Source: Demequina sp. NBRC 110052
GTDB lineage: Bacteria; Actinomycetota; Actinomycetes; Actinomycetales; Demequinaceae
NCBI RefSeq assembly: GCF_002090075.1
Contig: NZ_BBRI01000002.1
Span: 992,001 to 1,056,000 of the forward strand
Direction: 5' to 3'
Length of the DNA stretch: 64,000 nt
Below, one piece after another: positions 28,309 to 36,354 of the stretch. Under the pieces are notes generated by a model that ran no database searches, had not been told where the DNA came from, and saw nothing but the letters and a program-made list of their open reading frames with translations. The position numbers and the translations under genes are program-made. Position 1 is the stretch's first letter. Each line of letters opens with the position of its first letter.

Positions 28309-28385
28309 ACGTCACTGACTGTCCACGAGCGGACCAGCTCGCATGCCAGTCCGCACCGATCCTCCCCGTGGACCGTCAGTGACGG
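28309..28385. promoter_or_regulatory. Paired palindromic operator candidates upstream of the gene at 28499
   Basis: Two arms of 18 nt (28309-28326 and 28368-28385) are inverted copies of each other with 16 of 18 matches. Each arm contains a 9-bp palindrome of the form GTCASTGAC (centres 28315 and 28379, 64 bp apart, about six helical turns). Flanking GTCCAC/GTGGAC elements recur further out (around 28280 and 28410), also inverted. This is what a pair of dimer-binding sites for one regulator would look like; the regulator is unknown. Confidence 0.5.
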
Positions 28386-28498
28386 TTTCGCCCCGTCGCT
28401 GCATCACAGTGGACATCCCTGTACCACCTGGGCTGTGCGATGCCGCCCCGGGACCTCACACCCACTCCCAAGGGAGATGCCGGACATAGGCTGACACC

Positions 28499-29461
28499 AT
28501 GCTCGCCGCCTACGCCGCCCGTTTCAGCCCCGACGACCCTGCCTCCGCGCTCGAAGTGGGTGAGCGTCCCGCACCGCAAGCGCGCGAGAACTGGACCACG
28601 GTCAGCGTCCGCGCCGCCTCCATCAACCACCACGACGTGTGGAGCCTCAAGGGCGTCGGGCTCTCCGAGCGCCAGCTGCCGATGATCCTCGGGTGCGACG
28701 CCGCCGGGGTCACACCGGAGGGCGAGAACGTCGTGGTGCACGGAGTGATCGGCGCCGACGGCCACGGCGTAGGCCCGCGCGAGCCGCGCAGCATCCTGTC
28801 CGAGCGCTACGACGGCACCCTGGCCGAGCAGGTCGCCGTGCCCACCGCCAATCTCATCCCGATGCCTGCCGCGCTCACCTTCGAGGAGGCCGCGTGCCTC
28901 CCGACCGCGTGGCTCACGGCCTACCGGATGCTGTTCCACGGCGCGGCGCTCACTCCAGGGCAGTCGGTCCTGGTCCAGGGCGTCGGAGGCGGCGTGGCGA
29001 GCGCCGCTATCGCCCTCGGTGCGGCGGCGGGCCTGGAGGTCTACGCCACGTCGCGCAGCGAGTCCAAGCGCGAGGCCGCGCTGCGCATGGGGGCCGTCGG
29101 GGCCGTCGAACCCGGCGACCGCCTGCCGACTCGGGTGGACGCGGTCATCGAGACCGTCGGGCGAGCGACGTGGAAGCACTCGATCGCTTCGGTGAAGAAT
29201 GGCGGCACGATCGCCATCGCGGGCCACACCACAGGCGACCCCGAGCCAGCGCTCCTGACACGAGTGTTCTTCCACGAGCTGCGCATCCAGGGCGTGACCA
29301 TGGGCACGCGCGACGACCTCGCTGACCTGATGTCCTTCCTGGTGCGCACGGGGCTGAGGCCCACGATCGACTCGACGTTCCCGCTCGCCGAGGCACGCGC
29401 GGCCGTGGACAGGGTCGCATCGGGCGAGCACCTCGGCAAGGTGGTCGTGACGCCCTCCTGA
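28499..29461 (+). CDS. Quinone-oxidoreductase-like MDR protein (zinc-less)
   Basis: A 320-residue medium-chain dehydrogenase/reductase. The GroES-like N-terminal part has INHHDVWSLKGVGL and GCDAAGV, where zinc-dependent members have GHE, and there is no structural cysteine cluster, so it belongs to the zinc-less quinone reductase group. The Rossmann motif is VLVQGVGGGVASAAIALGAA, followed by VYATSRSESKREAA, whose Ser/Arg residues suit NADPH. The substrate is unknown. TAGGCT lies at 28487-28492 exactly 6 nt before the ATG and no Shine-Dalgarno is close, so translation is probably leaderless. Paired palindromes 110-190 nt upstream suggest regulation. Confidence 0.85.
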   Translation: MLAAYAARFSPDDPASALEVGERPAPQARENWTTVSVRAASINHHDVWSLKGVGLSERQLPMILGCDAAGVTPEGENVVVHGVIGADGHGVGPREPRSILSERYDGTLAEQVAVPTANLIPMPAALTFEEAACLPTAWLTAYRMLFHGAALTPGQSVLVQGVGGGVASAAIALGAAAGLEVYATSRSESKREAALRMGAVGAVEPGDRLPTRVDAVIETVGRATWKHSIASVKNGGTIAIAGHTTGDPEPALLTRVFFHELRIQGVTMGTRDDLADLMSFLVRTGLRPTIDSTFPLAEARAAVDRVASGEHLGKVVVTPS

Positions 29462-29483
29462 CGCGAAGCGACGCAACGCTGGG

Positions 29484-30143
29484 CTACAGCGCGCGCAACC
29501 AGTCGCGGATCATGCGGATCCCCGCCATCGTGGCGGCATCGCCGTGCTCGCGCGCCTGGCGTCGTAGGTCCGACGCGGGCACGCCCCACGCGCGCAGGTC
29601 TCCGGTGTGCCCGATCACCCACCGCTCGATCGCCTCGGGATCGGCCTCGGGATGGAACTGGACCGCCAGCCATCGCCCGAGCGAGAACGCCTGGTGCGCG
29701 TTCGCGGCGTTGCCCGCGAGTAGCGTCGCGCCAGACGGCAGCGTGAACGTGTCGGCATGCCAGTGGAGCACCGGGGTGCCAGCAAGGGGGCCCAGCGCCG
29801 AGTCGTGGCCCGCGTCGGTCAGGTCCACCGTGTCGAAGCCGACCTCACGAGTGCCCGGACCGACGATCGCTCCCGCCGCGAGCGCCATGAGCTGCGCGCC
29901 CAGGCACACGCCAAGCGTGGGCCGGTCGCGCCGCGCCTCGAGCATGGAGCGGACGTCCGCGAGCACGGGATAGTTCGTGGTGTCCGGCGCGTCGATGGGT
30001 GCGCCGAGGACGATCGTGACGTCGGCCCCGGCCGCCTGAACCACGTCGTCCACGCCGACGTCGAGGTATCGCACCTCGTAGCCGTGCGCGCGAATCTCGG
30101 CCTCCCACACGCCCAGATCCTCGAACGCCACGAAGCGGATCAC
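29484..30143 (-). CDS. Class I glutamine amidotransferase-like protein (GMP synthase-like)
   Basis: A 219-residue stand-alone amidotransferase domain. It has the nucleophile Cys in LGVCLGAQLMALAAG, the oxyanion-region FxxxFxW-like LHWHADTFTLPSGATLL and the His-Glu pair in AVQFHPEADPE. All three catalytic elements are present. Such proteins are usually annotated as GMP synthase-like and may act on gamma-glutamyl compounds; the true substrate is unknown. GTG 30143 is chosen because GAGGTG precedes it and the fold begins there (VIRFVAFEDLG); the longer frame overlaps the upstream gene. It lies 8 nt after the DUF3054 gene in the same direction. Confidence 0.85.
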   Translation of the reverse strand: MIRFVAFEDLGVWEAEIRAHGYEVRYLDVGVDDVVQAAGADVTIVLGAPIDAPDTTNYPVLADVRSMLEARRDRPTLGVCLGAQLMALAAGAIVGPGTREVGFDTVDLTDAGHDSALGPLAGTPVLHWHADTFTLPSGATLLAGNAANAHQAFSLGRWLAVQFHPEADPEAIERWVIGHTGDLRAWGVPASDLRRQAREHGDAATMAGIRMIRDWLRAL

Positions 30144-30151
30144 ATCGCACC

Positions 30152-30538
30152 TCACGGCTTGAGACCCTTGCGCGTGGCGATGTAGCCGGAGACGACGCGC
30201 CATCCGACGAGGAACGCGGCGAGGAAGAGCGCGGCGACGATCACGAACGAGACCTGCACGCCCTGAACGCTCGCGACGCGGAGCAGCATGCCGCCCACCA
30301 GGGTCGACGCCCAGACGACCGCTCCGGTGCGCCTCCAGTCGCACGGCCGCCTCCACCCGCGCGAGAGCGCCCAGCCGATGCCTGCTCCCGCGAGGAACGG
30401 CCATGCTGTGGTCGCGAGCCCGAGCCCCGCCTCGCCGAGCACGCCCTCCTCGTGGCTCGCGCGCCCGATCGCCGAGAACACGACGATCGCGCCTGCGTCG
30501 AGCGCCACCGCGCCGATCGCGGCCTGTCTCAGATTCAC
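30152..30538 (-). CDS. DUF3054 family membrane protein
   Basis: A 128-residue protein with four transmembrane helices. The conserved pattern DAGAIVVFSAIGRASHEEG, TTAWPFLAGAGIGWAL and the C-terminal SFVIVAALFLAAFLVGWR match DUF3054, a small actinobacterial membrane family of unknown function. The GTG start at 30538 overlaps the stop of the preceding YdeI-like gene by 4 nt, so they are cotranscribed. Confidence 0.85.
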   Translation of the reverse strand: MNLRQAAIGAVALDAGAIVVFSAIGRASHEEGVLGEAGLGLATTAWPFLAGAGIGWALSRGWRRPCDWRRTGAVVWASTLVGGMLLRVASVQGVQVSFVIVAALFLAAFLVGWRVVSGYIATRKGLKP

Positions 30539-31122
30539 GCGGTTCCCTCTTCCTGACGCTCGTCCAGCCTCGACACCACCCGCGCGATGCGCCTCGCCCT
30601 GGTCTCCGGCGTCGCTGCGGTCATGATCGGGTGCAGCACGGAGAAGCGCTCGGCACGCGTCAGTGCGGAGAACCGTGCCGACGCAGAGGGCACATCCGCG
30701 AGGGCCGCAGCGAGGTCGTCAGGAACCTCCATGTCCGCGGAGCCGGCATACGCGCGATCCCACCGGCCGTCGGCCTTGGCCTCTGCGACCTGCGCACGCC
30801 CGGCCTCGCGCATCCGCCCCTCGGACTCGAGCCGCGCAATATGCTCGACGTTGCGCGCGGACCACATCGACCGTCGCCGACGCGGCGTGAAGCGCTGCAG
30901 GAACGTCGCCTCGTCGCGCGACCGCTTCTGACCGTCGATCCAGCCGCTGCACAGCGCCTCGTCGAGTGCCTCGGCGTAGGTCAACGACGTGGGGTCCACG
31001 GTGCCCTTCTTGGCTAGCACGAGCCACACGCCGTCCGACGACGTCTCGTGGGCGTCGAGCCATGCGCGCCATGCCGTCGCGTCTGCCACGACGAGCAGCT
31101 CGGAGGGGTCGGGGACGGCCAT
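30535..31122 (-). CDS. YdeI/OmpD-associated family protein
   Basis: A 195-residue cytoplasmic protein. The N-terminal part carries the family signature: SSDGVWLVLAKKGT, LTYAEALDEALCSGWIDGQK and FLQRFTPRRRRSMWSARNV. The C-terminal part (about 110-195) is helical and charged. Members are linked to bacteriocin or peptide tolerance in a few species, but no reaction is established. ATG 31122 is preceded by TACACT at exactly 6 nt (31129-31134) with no Shine-Dalgarno, so a leaderless mRNA is likely. It is the first gene of a three-gene run (this, DUF3054, amidotransferase). Confidence 0.85.
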   Translation of the reverse strand: MAVPDPSELLVVADATAWRAWLDAHETSSDGVWLVLAKKGTVDPTSLTYAEALDEALCSGWIDGQKRSRDEATFLQRFTPRRRRSMWSARNVEHIARLESEGRMREAGRAQVAEAKADGRWDRAYAGSADMEVPDDLAAALADVPSASARFSALTRAERFSVLHPIMTAATPETRARRIARVVSRLDERQEEGTA

Positions 31123-31228
31123 GGCGCCAGTGTAGGAGGGGAGCCTGACACGACTCCCCCCTAGCCGTTGGCCCATGTGCTCGGCTCGGACCTCATCCAG
31201 GCCGTCGGTGCGTCGGGATTGGACGAGG

Positions 31229-32329
31229 TCAAGGAACCGAGGCCTCAGCGAGCAGTGGCTGGACGACGCCATCCTTGATGAGCCACTCGTCACCGACACG
31301 GAGTGAGCCGGCGGCCGCACCGGCCAGCCCGCGCAGGTCCTTGACGATGTCCCAGTGGATCGCAGACTCATTGATCCCGCCGCACTCCGGATACGCGCGC
31401 CCGAGCGCGATGTGGGCGGTGCCCAGGATCTTCTCGTCGATCAGCAGGTCGCCCGTCAGGTCGACGATCGCCGCGTTGGTGCCGATGCCGAACTCGCCCA
31501 CGCGGCGCGCCCCTTCGTCGGTGGCGAGCATGCCCTGCACGAAGGCGCGCCCTTCTGCCGCACGCTCCGCGACGACGAGTCCCTGGTCGAAGACCAATTC
31601 GAGGTCTCGCACCATCACGCCGCCGAACGCGAACCGCCCCGGGAATCGAACGACGCCCTCAAGGTCGGTCTCGACGGGAGCGGTCGCGATCTCTCCGTCC
31701 GGCCAGTTGGCGTTGCCGGAGAACGGGATCCAGCTACGGCCGGCAGTCCCAATCTCGAGCACGCCGTGATCGTCCGAGATCACTGCACGCGAGGACTCGG
31801 CGAGTAGATCGCACAGTCGCTGCATGCGGGCACGGCCCCCGGACCAGTCCGCATCGAAAGAGTCGGCCCACTGCGTGAGCATTGCCTCGGCATCGAGGCC
31901 CATGACGTCAGCCCACACGGGCGTAGGAACGCGCACAAGCGCCCACCGGGTGTGCTGCCACCTCAATGTCGAGACAATGCCGCGTCCACGCCGCAGCGAC
32001 GCAATTCTCGCGGGTTCTGCGTCGAGAACGGGATCCACCATCGCACGGAACGACACGTGCACGTCCGACCATTCCATCGCCGCTGCCTCAAGTGGCGGAG
32101 CCGCCGACAGCGCCGACGGATCCGACCACTGCAGAGCGGCGCGGTCGAAGCGCTCGTCTGTCGCGAGCACCTGCGGCACTGCGCCGCGGCGGTAGCACTC
32201 CTCCACGAAGGACTCGACAGCGGGCATCGCCAGCGGGTCTGTCATGAACACCGATACCTTGTCGCCCTTCGACAGATCGACGCCATCCGCCACGAGCCCC
32301 GCGATGCGCGTCCAGTCGGTCTCAGACAT
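31229..32329 (-). CDS. M29-family aminopeptidase-like metallohydrolase
   Basis: A 366-residue protein of the peptidase M29 family (AmpS / aminopeptidase T type). The expected metal ligands are all visible: Glu213 in DGEIATAPVE, Glu289 in RRVGEFGIGTN, His316 in GTAHIALG, and His335 and Asp337 in SAIHWDIVKD. It is therefore probably an active two-metal enzyme. The odd feature is its place: its start overlaps the FGGY kinase stop by 8 nt, and it is the last gene of a sugar-uptake and kinase operon. Family knowledge says aminopeptidase; the operon suggests it may instead act on an amino-acid or amide conjugate of a sugar. That is inference. Confidence 0.88.
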   Translation of the reverse strand: MSETDWTRIAGLVADGVDLSKGDKVSVFMTDPLAMPAVESFVEECYRRGAVPQVLATDERFDRAALQWSDPSALSAAPPLEAAAMEWSDVHVSFRAMVDPVLDAEPARIASLRRGRGIVSTLRWQHTRWALVRVPTPVWADVMGLDAEAMLTQWADSFDADWSGGRARMQRLCDLLAESSRAVISDDHGVLEIGTAGRSWIPFSGNANWPDGEIATAPVETDLEGVVRFPGRFAFGGVMVRDLELVFDQGLVVAERAAEGRAFVQGMLATDEGARRVGEFGIGTNAAIVDLTGDLLIDEKILGTAHIALGRAYPECGGINESAIHWDIVKDLRGLAGAAAGSLRVGDEWLIKDGVVQPLLAEASVP

Positions 32330-33836
32330 CTGCTACCTCCAAGAAGCGGTGGGCTCTCCGTGCGGCCAGCGGGGCTAAGGCGCGATAGAGCGCGACGAAG
32401 TCCTGATGGTCGGAACGCAACTGCTCGAAAGAGCGAGGGTCTGGCGCCACGACGCGAGTTGCCTCGCCCCACCCCTTGGCATCCGCCCGGTGGGGGATCT
32501 CGCCGATGCCGTGAGCCGCCAGGAAGGCGTCGCCGTACGACGCACCGGGCGAGCCGACCACGTGCTGCGGACTGCCGGTGACAGTAGCAACGGTCGCCAT
32601 GATGATGTCGTTGCGGGTCGCGCCGCCGACTGCGACCACACGACTGAGCTGCACATTCGCGCGCGCGAAGGTGAGCAGCGCCTCGGCGGCCGAATGGCCG
32701 ATCCCTTCGAGCATCGCACGCGCGAGATCCGCTCTGGTGTGCTGGAGTCCGAGGCCTACGAAGGCCGCCCTGCTCTGTGGATCCTGGAACGGCGTCCGCT
32801 CGCCGGCGAGATGCGGCAGAGCCATCACGCCCCGTGCACCCGGCAGAGACTCGTGCGCGAGGTCAAGCAGGCGCGCGAACGTGACGTCGTCGTCGGGATC
32901 GGTGATCCCGAGCAAGTCCGATATCCAGCGCGTGCCGGTCCCGGTGGTGGACGTGCCGGCAGCCAGAACGTACGAGCGGTCGAACACGTAGGGCGCGGCC
33001 CAGAGTTCGCGGTGCGTGATCGGCTCGTCGCCGACTCGGATGAAGTAGCCGCTGGATCCATACATCGCCATGACATCGCCCTCGTCGACGACGCCGGAGC
33101 CAACCGCCTCCGCGGGAGAGTCCGTGGTGCCGATGATCACAGGAACTCCGACGGGGATGCCTGTCGCCTCAGCTGCCCGTCGCGTGACGGTGCCGGCGAC
33201 CTCGCTCGCCCACCCGAGTCTCGGCAACTGGCCGACCTCGACGAAGTCCTCGCAACCCGTCACGTCCCATGCGCCCGCGTCGAAGTCGTAGAGGGGATGG
33301 AAGTAGCCGGCAGTGCCATGGTCGATCGTGACCTCGCCGGTCAGTCGCGCCACGAGCCAGGACTGACTGGTCATGAACCAGCGCGCTCTGCGCCAGACCT
33401 CCGGCTCCTCGTCCCTCAACCACGCGATCTTCGGCCCCGCGGACTGGCTGGTCAACGAGTTGCCGCTCCTGCGGAGGATCTCGGCCTCGCCAAGCGCAGC
33501 GTTGAGAGTCCTGATCTGAGCCGAAGCCCTCGTGTCGACGCCGTAGAGGATGGCTGCACGCAGTGGAGCCAGCTCCTCGTCGACCGCGACGATGCAAGGT
33601 CCGATCGCACTGACGCCGACCGCTCCGAGGCGGGAGCCCTGCGCCGCGTGCATCAGCTCTGCACTGATCTCGCACAGACCGGCCCACCAGTCCTGCTCGG
33701 GGTCATGCTCCACGCAGCCAGGGCGCGGCGTCGACAACCCATGTCGACGCCGCGCCCGTGCCACGATCTCGCCCTCGGCGTCGACGAGGACTCCCTTGGT
33801 CTCGAAGGTGCCTACATCGATGCCGAGGAACAGCAT
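32322..33836 (-). CDS. FGGY-family carbohydrate kinase
   Basis: A 504-residue sugar kinase of the FGGY/ASKHA fold. N-terminal phosphate motif LGIDVGTFETKGVLVD, ILYGVDTRA, catalytic Asp239 in VIIGTTDSPAEAVGSG, and the C-terminal RVVAVGGATRNDIIMATVA (adenosine motif). It resembles xylulokinase-type members but the substrate cannot be read from sequence. ATG 33836 shares one base with the stop of the BtpA gene (TGATG), so translation is coupled. It would phosphorylate the sugar brought in by the ABC transporter of the same operon, or a ketose derived from it. Confidence 0.92.
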   Translation of the reverse strand: MLFLGIDVGTFETKGVLVDAEGEIVARARRRHGLSTPRPGCVEHDPEQDWWAGLCEISAELMHAAQGSRLGAVGVSAIGPCIVAVDEELAPLRAAILYGVDTRASAQIRTLNAALGEAEILRRSGNSLTSQSAGPKIAWLRDEEPEVWRRARWFMTSQSWLVARLTGEVTIDHGTAGYFHPLYDFDAGAWDVTGCEDFVEVGQLPRLGWASEVAGTVTRRAAEATGIPVGVPVIIGTTDSPAEAVGSGVVDEGDVMAMYGSSGYFIRVGDEPITHRELWAAPYVFDRSYVLAAGTSTTGTGTRWISDLLGITDPDDDVTFARLLDLAHESLPGARGVMALPHLAGERTPFQDPQSRAAFVGLGLQHTRADLARAMLEGIGHSAAEALLTFARANVQLSRVVAVGGATRNDIIMATVATVTGSPQHVVGSPGASYGDAFLAAHGIGEIPHRADAKGWGEATRVVAPDPRSFEQLRSDHQDFVALYRALAPLAARRAHRFLEVADV

Positions 33837-34642
33837 CAGCGCAGCTCCCGCACCACGTCCATCAGTTCAACCACCCTCGCGACCTCAACATCATTCTCGA
33901 AGATGCCATCCTTCTTGAACGAGGTGCCAACGATCGCCGCGTCTGCGAACTGCATGCTCTCCGTCACGGTGCCCGGGCGCACTCCGGTGTTGACGAACAC
34001 GGGCACGTGACCGGCGTTCTCCTTCACGATCTTGAGCGTCGATGTGTCTGTCGCCGCTCCTGCCGTGAGACCCGAGACGCACAGTCCGTCCGGCGCTCCG
34101 TTGAAGACGGTCGACCTGGTCATCTGGGCCAGATCCCGGTCGGCGACATACTGGGCCGCCTCAGGAACGATGTTGTACAGCAGCTTCACGTCCGGTGCGG
34201 AGAGGCGGGCGCGGTGGCGCGCCGTCGCCCCGACATCCGTGTTCCACATCCCGAAGTCCGACGCGTACACCCCTGTGAAGACCTCGCGGACGAAGGCGGC
34301 GCCAGTGGCGACCGCGAGGTCGATCGAGGCAGTGCCGTCCCACAGCACGTTGACGCCGAAGGGGACCGTGAGCTCCTCCAGCAGTTCTCCGACCACCCTC
34401 GCCATCGCGACAGACGTGATCGGCTCGGTGTCCGTGAGGTAGGGAAGACTGAACTCGTTCGAGATCAGGATCCCGTCCACCCCTCCCTGCTGGAGCGCGG
34501 CGATCTCCCGCCTCCCGTGCTCGACGATCCGTGCCATTCCGGTGTCGGCGTCGTAGCCGGGGTCTCCCGGCAAGGGCGGCAGGTGACACATGCCGATCAC
34601 AGGCTTGCGCACGTCAAAGATGTCATCGAGCCAAGTGCTCAT
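33836..34642 (-). CDS. BtpA/SgcQ-family protein
   Basis: A 268-residue TIM-barrel-like protein. The opening KPVIGMCHLPPLPGDPGYDA, then GVDGILISNEFSLPYLT, FGVNVLWDGTASIDLAVATG and the end PVFVNTGVRPGTVTE with ADAAIVGTSFKKDGIFEN match BtpA/SgcQ. Members occur in photosystem biogenesis (BtpA) and in sugar clusters such as E. coli sgc. In sugar operons the reaction is unknown; the phosphate-site-like GTSF segment suggests a phosphorylated substrate. ATG 34642 has GGAG 11 nt upstream; longer frames run back through dhaL and are rejected. Confidence 0.88.
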   Translation of the reverse strand: MSTWLDDIFDVRKPVIGMCHLPPLPGDPGYDADTGMARIVEHGRREIAALQQGGVDGILISNEFSLPYLTDTEPITSVAMARVVGELLEELTVPFGVNVLWDGTASIDLAVATGAAFVREVFTGVYASDFGMWNTDVGATARHRARLSAPDVKLLYNIVPEAAQYVADRDLAQMTRSTVFNGAPDGLCVSGLTAGAATDTSTLKIVKENAGHVPVFVNTGVRPGTVTESMQFADAAIVGTSFKKDGIFENDVEVARVVELMDVVRELR

Positions 34643-34706
34643 GGGTGATGGTGCTCCGTTCTTCGTTGAAACTGAGGTTGCTGAGGCGGCGACTCCCGCC
34701 GCAGAT

Positions 34707-35333
34707 CTAGCGCGCGGAGTCCGACTCGACCTTCTTCCACGCCTCCGCAAGACGCTGGAAGGCCGTCGCGCCAGGATCGGCGAGCCCGATGCTGCGCTCC
34801 TGGAGCCATGAGGCCCGGCCGCGTCGGGACTGCAGATCCTTCGTGTCGACAACCGCCTTGGCGGCCGCTGCGACCACCGCAGAGCTGGCCTCGGTGGTGC
34901 TCGAGGCGTCGCGCAGGGCATCAGCAGCGGCGGCGATGCCGTCGAGGATCGTCTTGTCGCCCACCTGGGTCTTGCCTCGCGTGGCGATGCTGTCAGCCGC
35001 GGCCGAGACGAAGGCCGCCGCCTCCGCCACGCCGATGTCCGACTTGCCGTCCCACGTTCGCGAGCCCGCGAGCAGCGCACCTGCGACAAGCGCCGCCATC
35101 GTGGATGGATTGGCGTTGGCGAATGCCTTCGCACAGGTTCGTGCGATGTCGGTGGGCGTCGCATCGTCGTCGAGTTCGAGCAGCGCGGTGATCACCGCGT
35201 GAGAGCCAGCGGTGATGGTGATGCCGAGGTCCCCATCGCCGAGCGCCTGATCGAGGTCGCGTAGCTCGTCCGCGGACTCGACGAGGACAGCCAGGCTCTC
35301 GCGGATGTGTGCGTTCAGTTGCTTGCTCTGCAC
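34707..35333 (-). CDS. dhaL: DhaL-type kinase subunit (ADP/ATP-binding)
   Basis: A 208-residue nucleotide-binding subunit of a dihydroxyacetone-kinase-like enzyme. The metal-binding aspartates are Asp28, Asp33 and Asp35 in DLDQALGDGDLG; GKTQVGDKTILDGI and RGRASWLQERSIGLADPGA complete the helical-barrel signature. No DhaM (PTS phosphodonor) gene lies in the operon, so the source of phosphate could be ATP directly or a remote DhaM. GTG 35333 lies 6 nt after dhaK, so the two subunits are made together. Paralogs of this kinase act on C4 ketoses such as erythrulose in other actinobacteria. Confidence 0.92.
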   Translation of the reverse strand: MQSKQLNAHIRESLAVLVESADELRDLDQALGDGDLGITITAGSHAVITALLELDDDATPTDIARTCAKAFANANPSTMAALVAGALLAGSRTWDGKSDIGVAEAAAFVSAAADSIATRGKTQVGDKTILDGIAAAADALRDASSTTEASSAVVAAAAKAVVDTKDLQSRRGRASWLQERSIGLADPGATAFQRLAEAWKKVESDSAR

Positions 35334-35339
35334 GGTGAT

Positions 35340-36341
35340 TCAGCCTTCCTGGAAGAATGGGGACTGCGCCGGCGCACGAAGCAGCTCCAGACGGTCGTCG
35401 TTGAGTTCGAGAACCGAGATCGAAGCACCCGCCATCTCCAGCGAGGTGGCGTACTCGCCGATGTACTTCTCGACGATCTCGATGCCTCGCTCCTCCAGGT
35501 AGCGATAGACCCGGCGATACAGCACGTAGAGTTCCTCGAGCGGGGTCGCGCCAAGGCCGTTCACGAGCACCGCTACGCGGGACCCCTCGGCGAGGCCGAG
35601 GTCGGCGACAAGCGCCGACGTCAGGTGCTCGGCGATCTCGTCAGCAGTCTCGAGCGATCCGCGGTGGATGCCAGGCTCGCCATGGATCCCGATGCCGATC
35701 TCCATCTCGCCGTCCGGCAGCTCGAAGCTCGGCTTCCCGGTCGTCGGCAGGATCGTCGGCGCGAGACCGATGCCCATGGTCGCGCAGCGCTCGACCGCGT
35801 CCTCTGCGACGGCCGCCACGTCGGAAAGGCTGTCACCCCGCTCAGCGGCAGCGCCCGCGAGCTTGTAGGCGAAGAAGATGCCCGCGACCCCACGTCGGTC
35901 GTGCTTGCGTTCGTTCGGCTGGCTCGCCACATCGTCGCGACCGAGCACGGTCTTGGTCTCGATGCCCTCGAGCTCGGCGAGATCGACCGCGAGATCGAAG
36001 TTGAACACGTCGCCGCCGTAGTTGCCGTACAGGTAGAGCACGCCCGCGCCGCCGTCGACGGCCTTCGTGGCCTGGAGAATCTGGTCCGAGCTCGGAGAGC
36101 TGAAGACGTTGCCGATCGCGACGCCTGAGCAGAGACCCTTCCCCACGTAGCCCTTGAACAGCGGTAGATGCCCGGAGCCGCCGCCCGTGACGATTCCCAC
36201 CTTCCCCTGCTGAGGTGCGTCCGCACGCACCATCACGCGGATGTCGTCGCCGGGAGTCTTCACCAGGTCGGGGTGGGCGAGCAGGATGCCCTCGACGAAC
36301 TCGTCGACGAACGCCGCGGGATCGTTGATGATCTTCTTCAT
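35340..36341 (-). CDS. dhaK: DhaK-type kinase subunit (substrate-binding)
   Basis: A 333-residue substrate subunit. It holds the ketose through a hemiaminal-type bond to a histidine: His220 in EIGIGIHGEPGIHRG is that residue, and GGGSGHLPLFKGYVGKG (His58) forms the active-site loop. YLYGNYGGDVFNFD is also conserved. Length is normal (about 330). With dhaL it forms a complete two-subunit kinase. In this operon the substrate is more likely an unknown triose or tetrulose from the imported sugar than free dihydroxyacetone, but that is inference. Confidence 0.93.
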   Translation of the reverse strand: MKKIINDPAAFVDEFVEGILLAHPDLVKTPGDDIRVMVRADAPQQGKVGIVTGGGSGHLPLFKGYVGKGLCSGVAIGNVFSSPSSDQILQATKAVDGGAGVLYLYGNYGGDVFNFDLAVDLAELEGIETKTVLGRDDVASQPNERKHDRRGVAGIFFAYKLAGAAAERGDSLSDVAAVAEDAVERCATMGIGLAPTILPTTGKPSFELPDGEMEIGIGIHGEPGIHRGSLETADEIAEHLTSALVADLGLAEGSRVAVLVNGLGATPLEELYVLYRRVYRYLEERGIEIVEKYIGEYATSLEMAGASISVLELNDDRLELLRAPAQSPFFQEG

Positions 36342-36354
36342 GTTCTCGTTCCAA

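Noticed and set aside
34643..35164. An N-terminal extension of the BtpA gene and of the neighbouring ATPase and permease genes
   Set aside because: The extensions lie over other genes in a different frame, and each real start has a ribosome-binding site and matches the family N-terminus.
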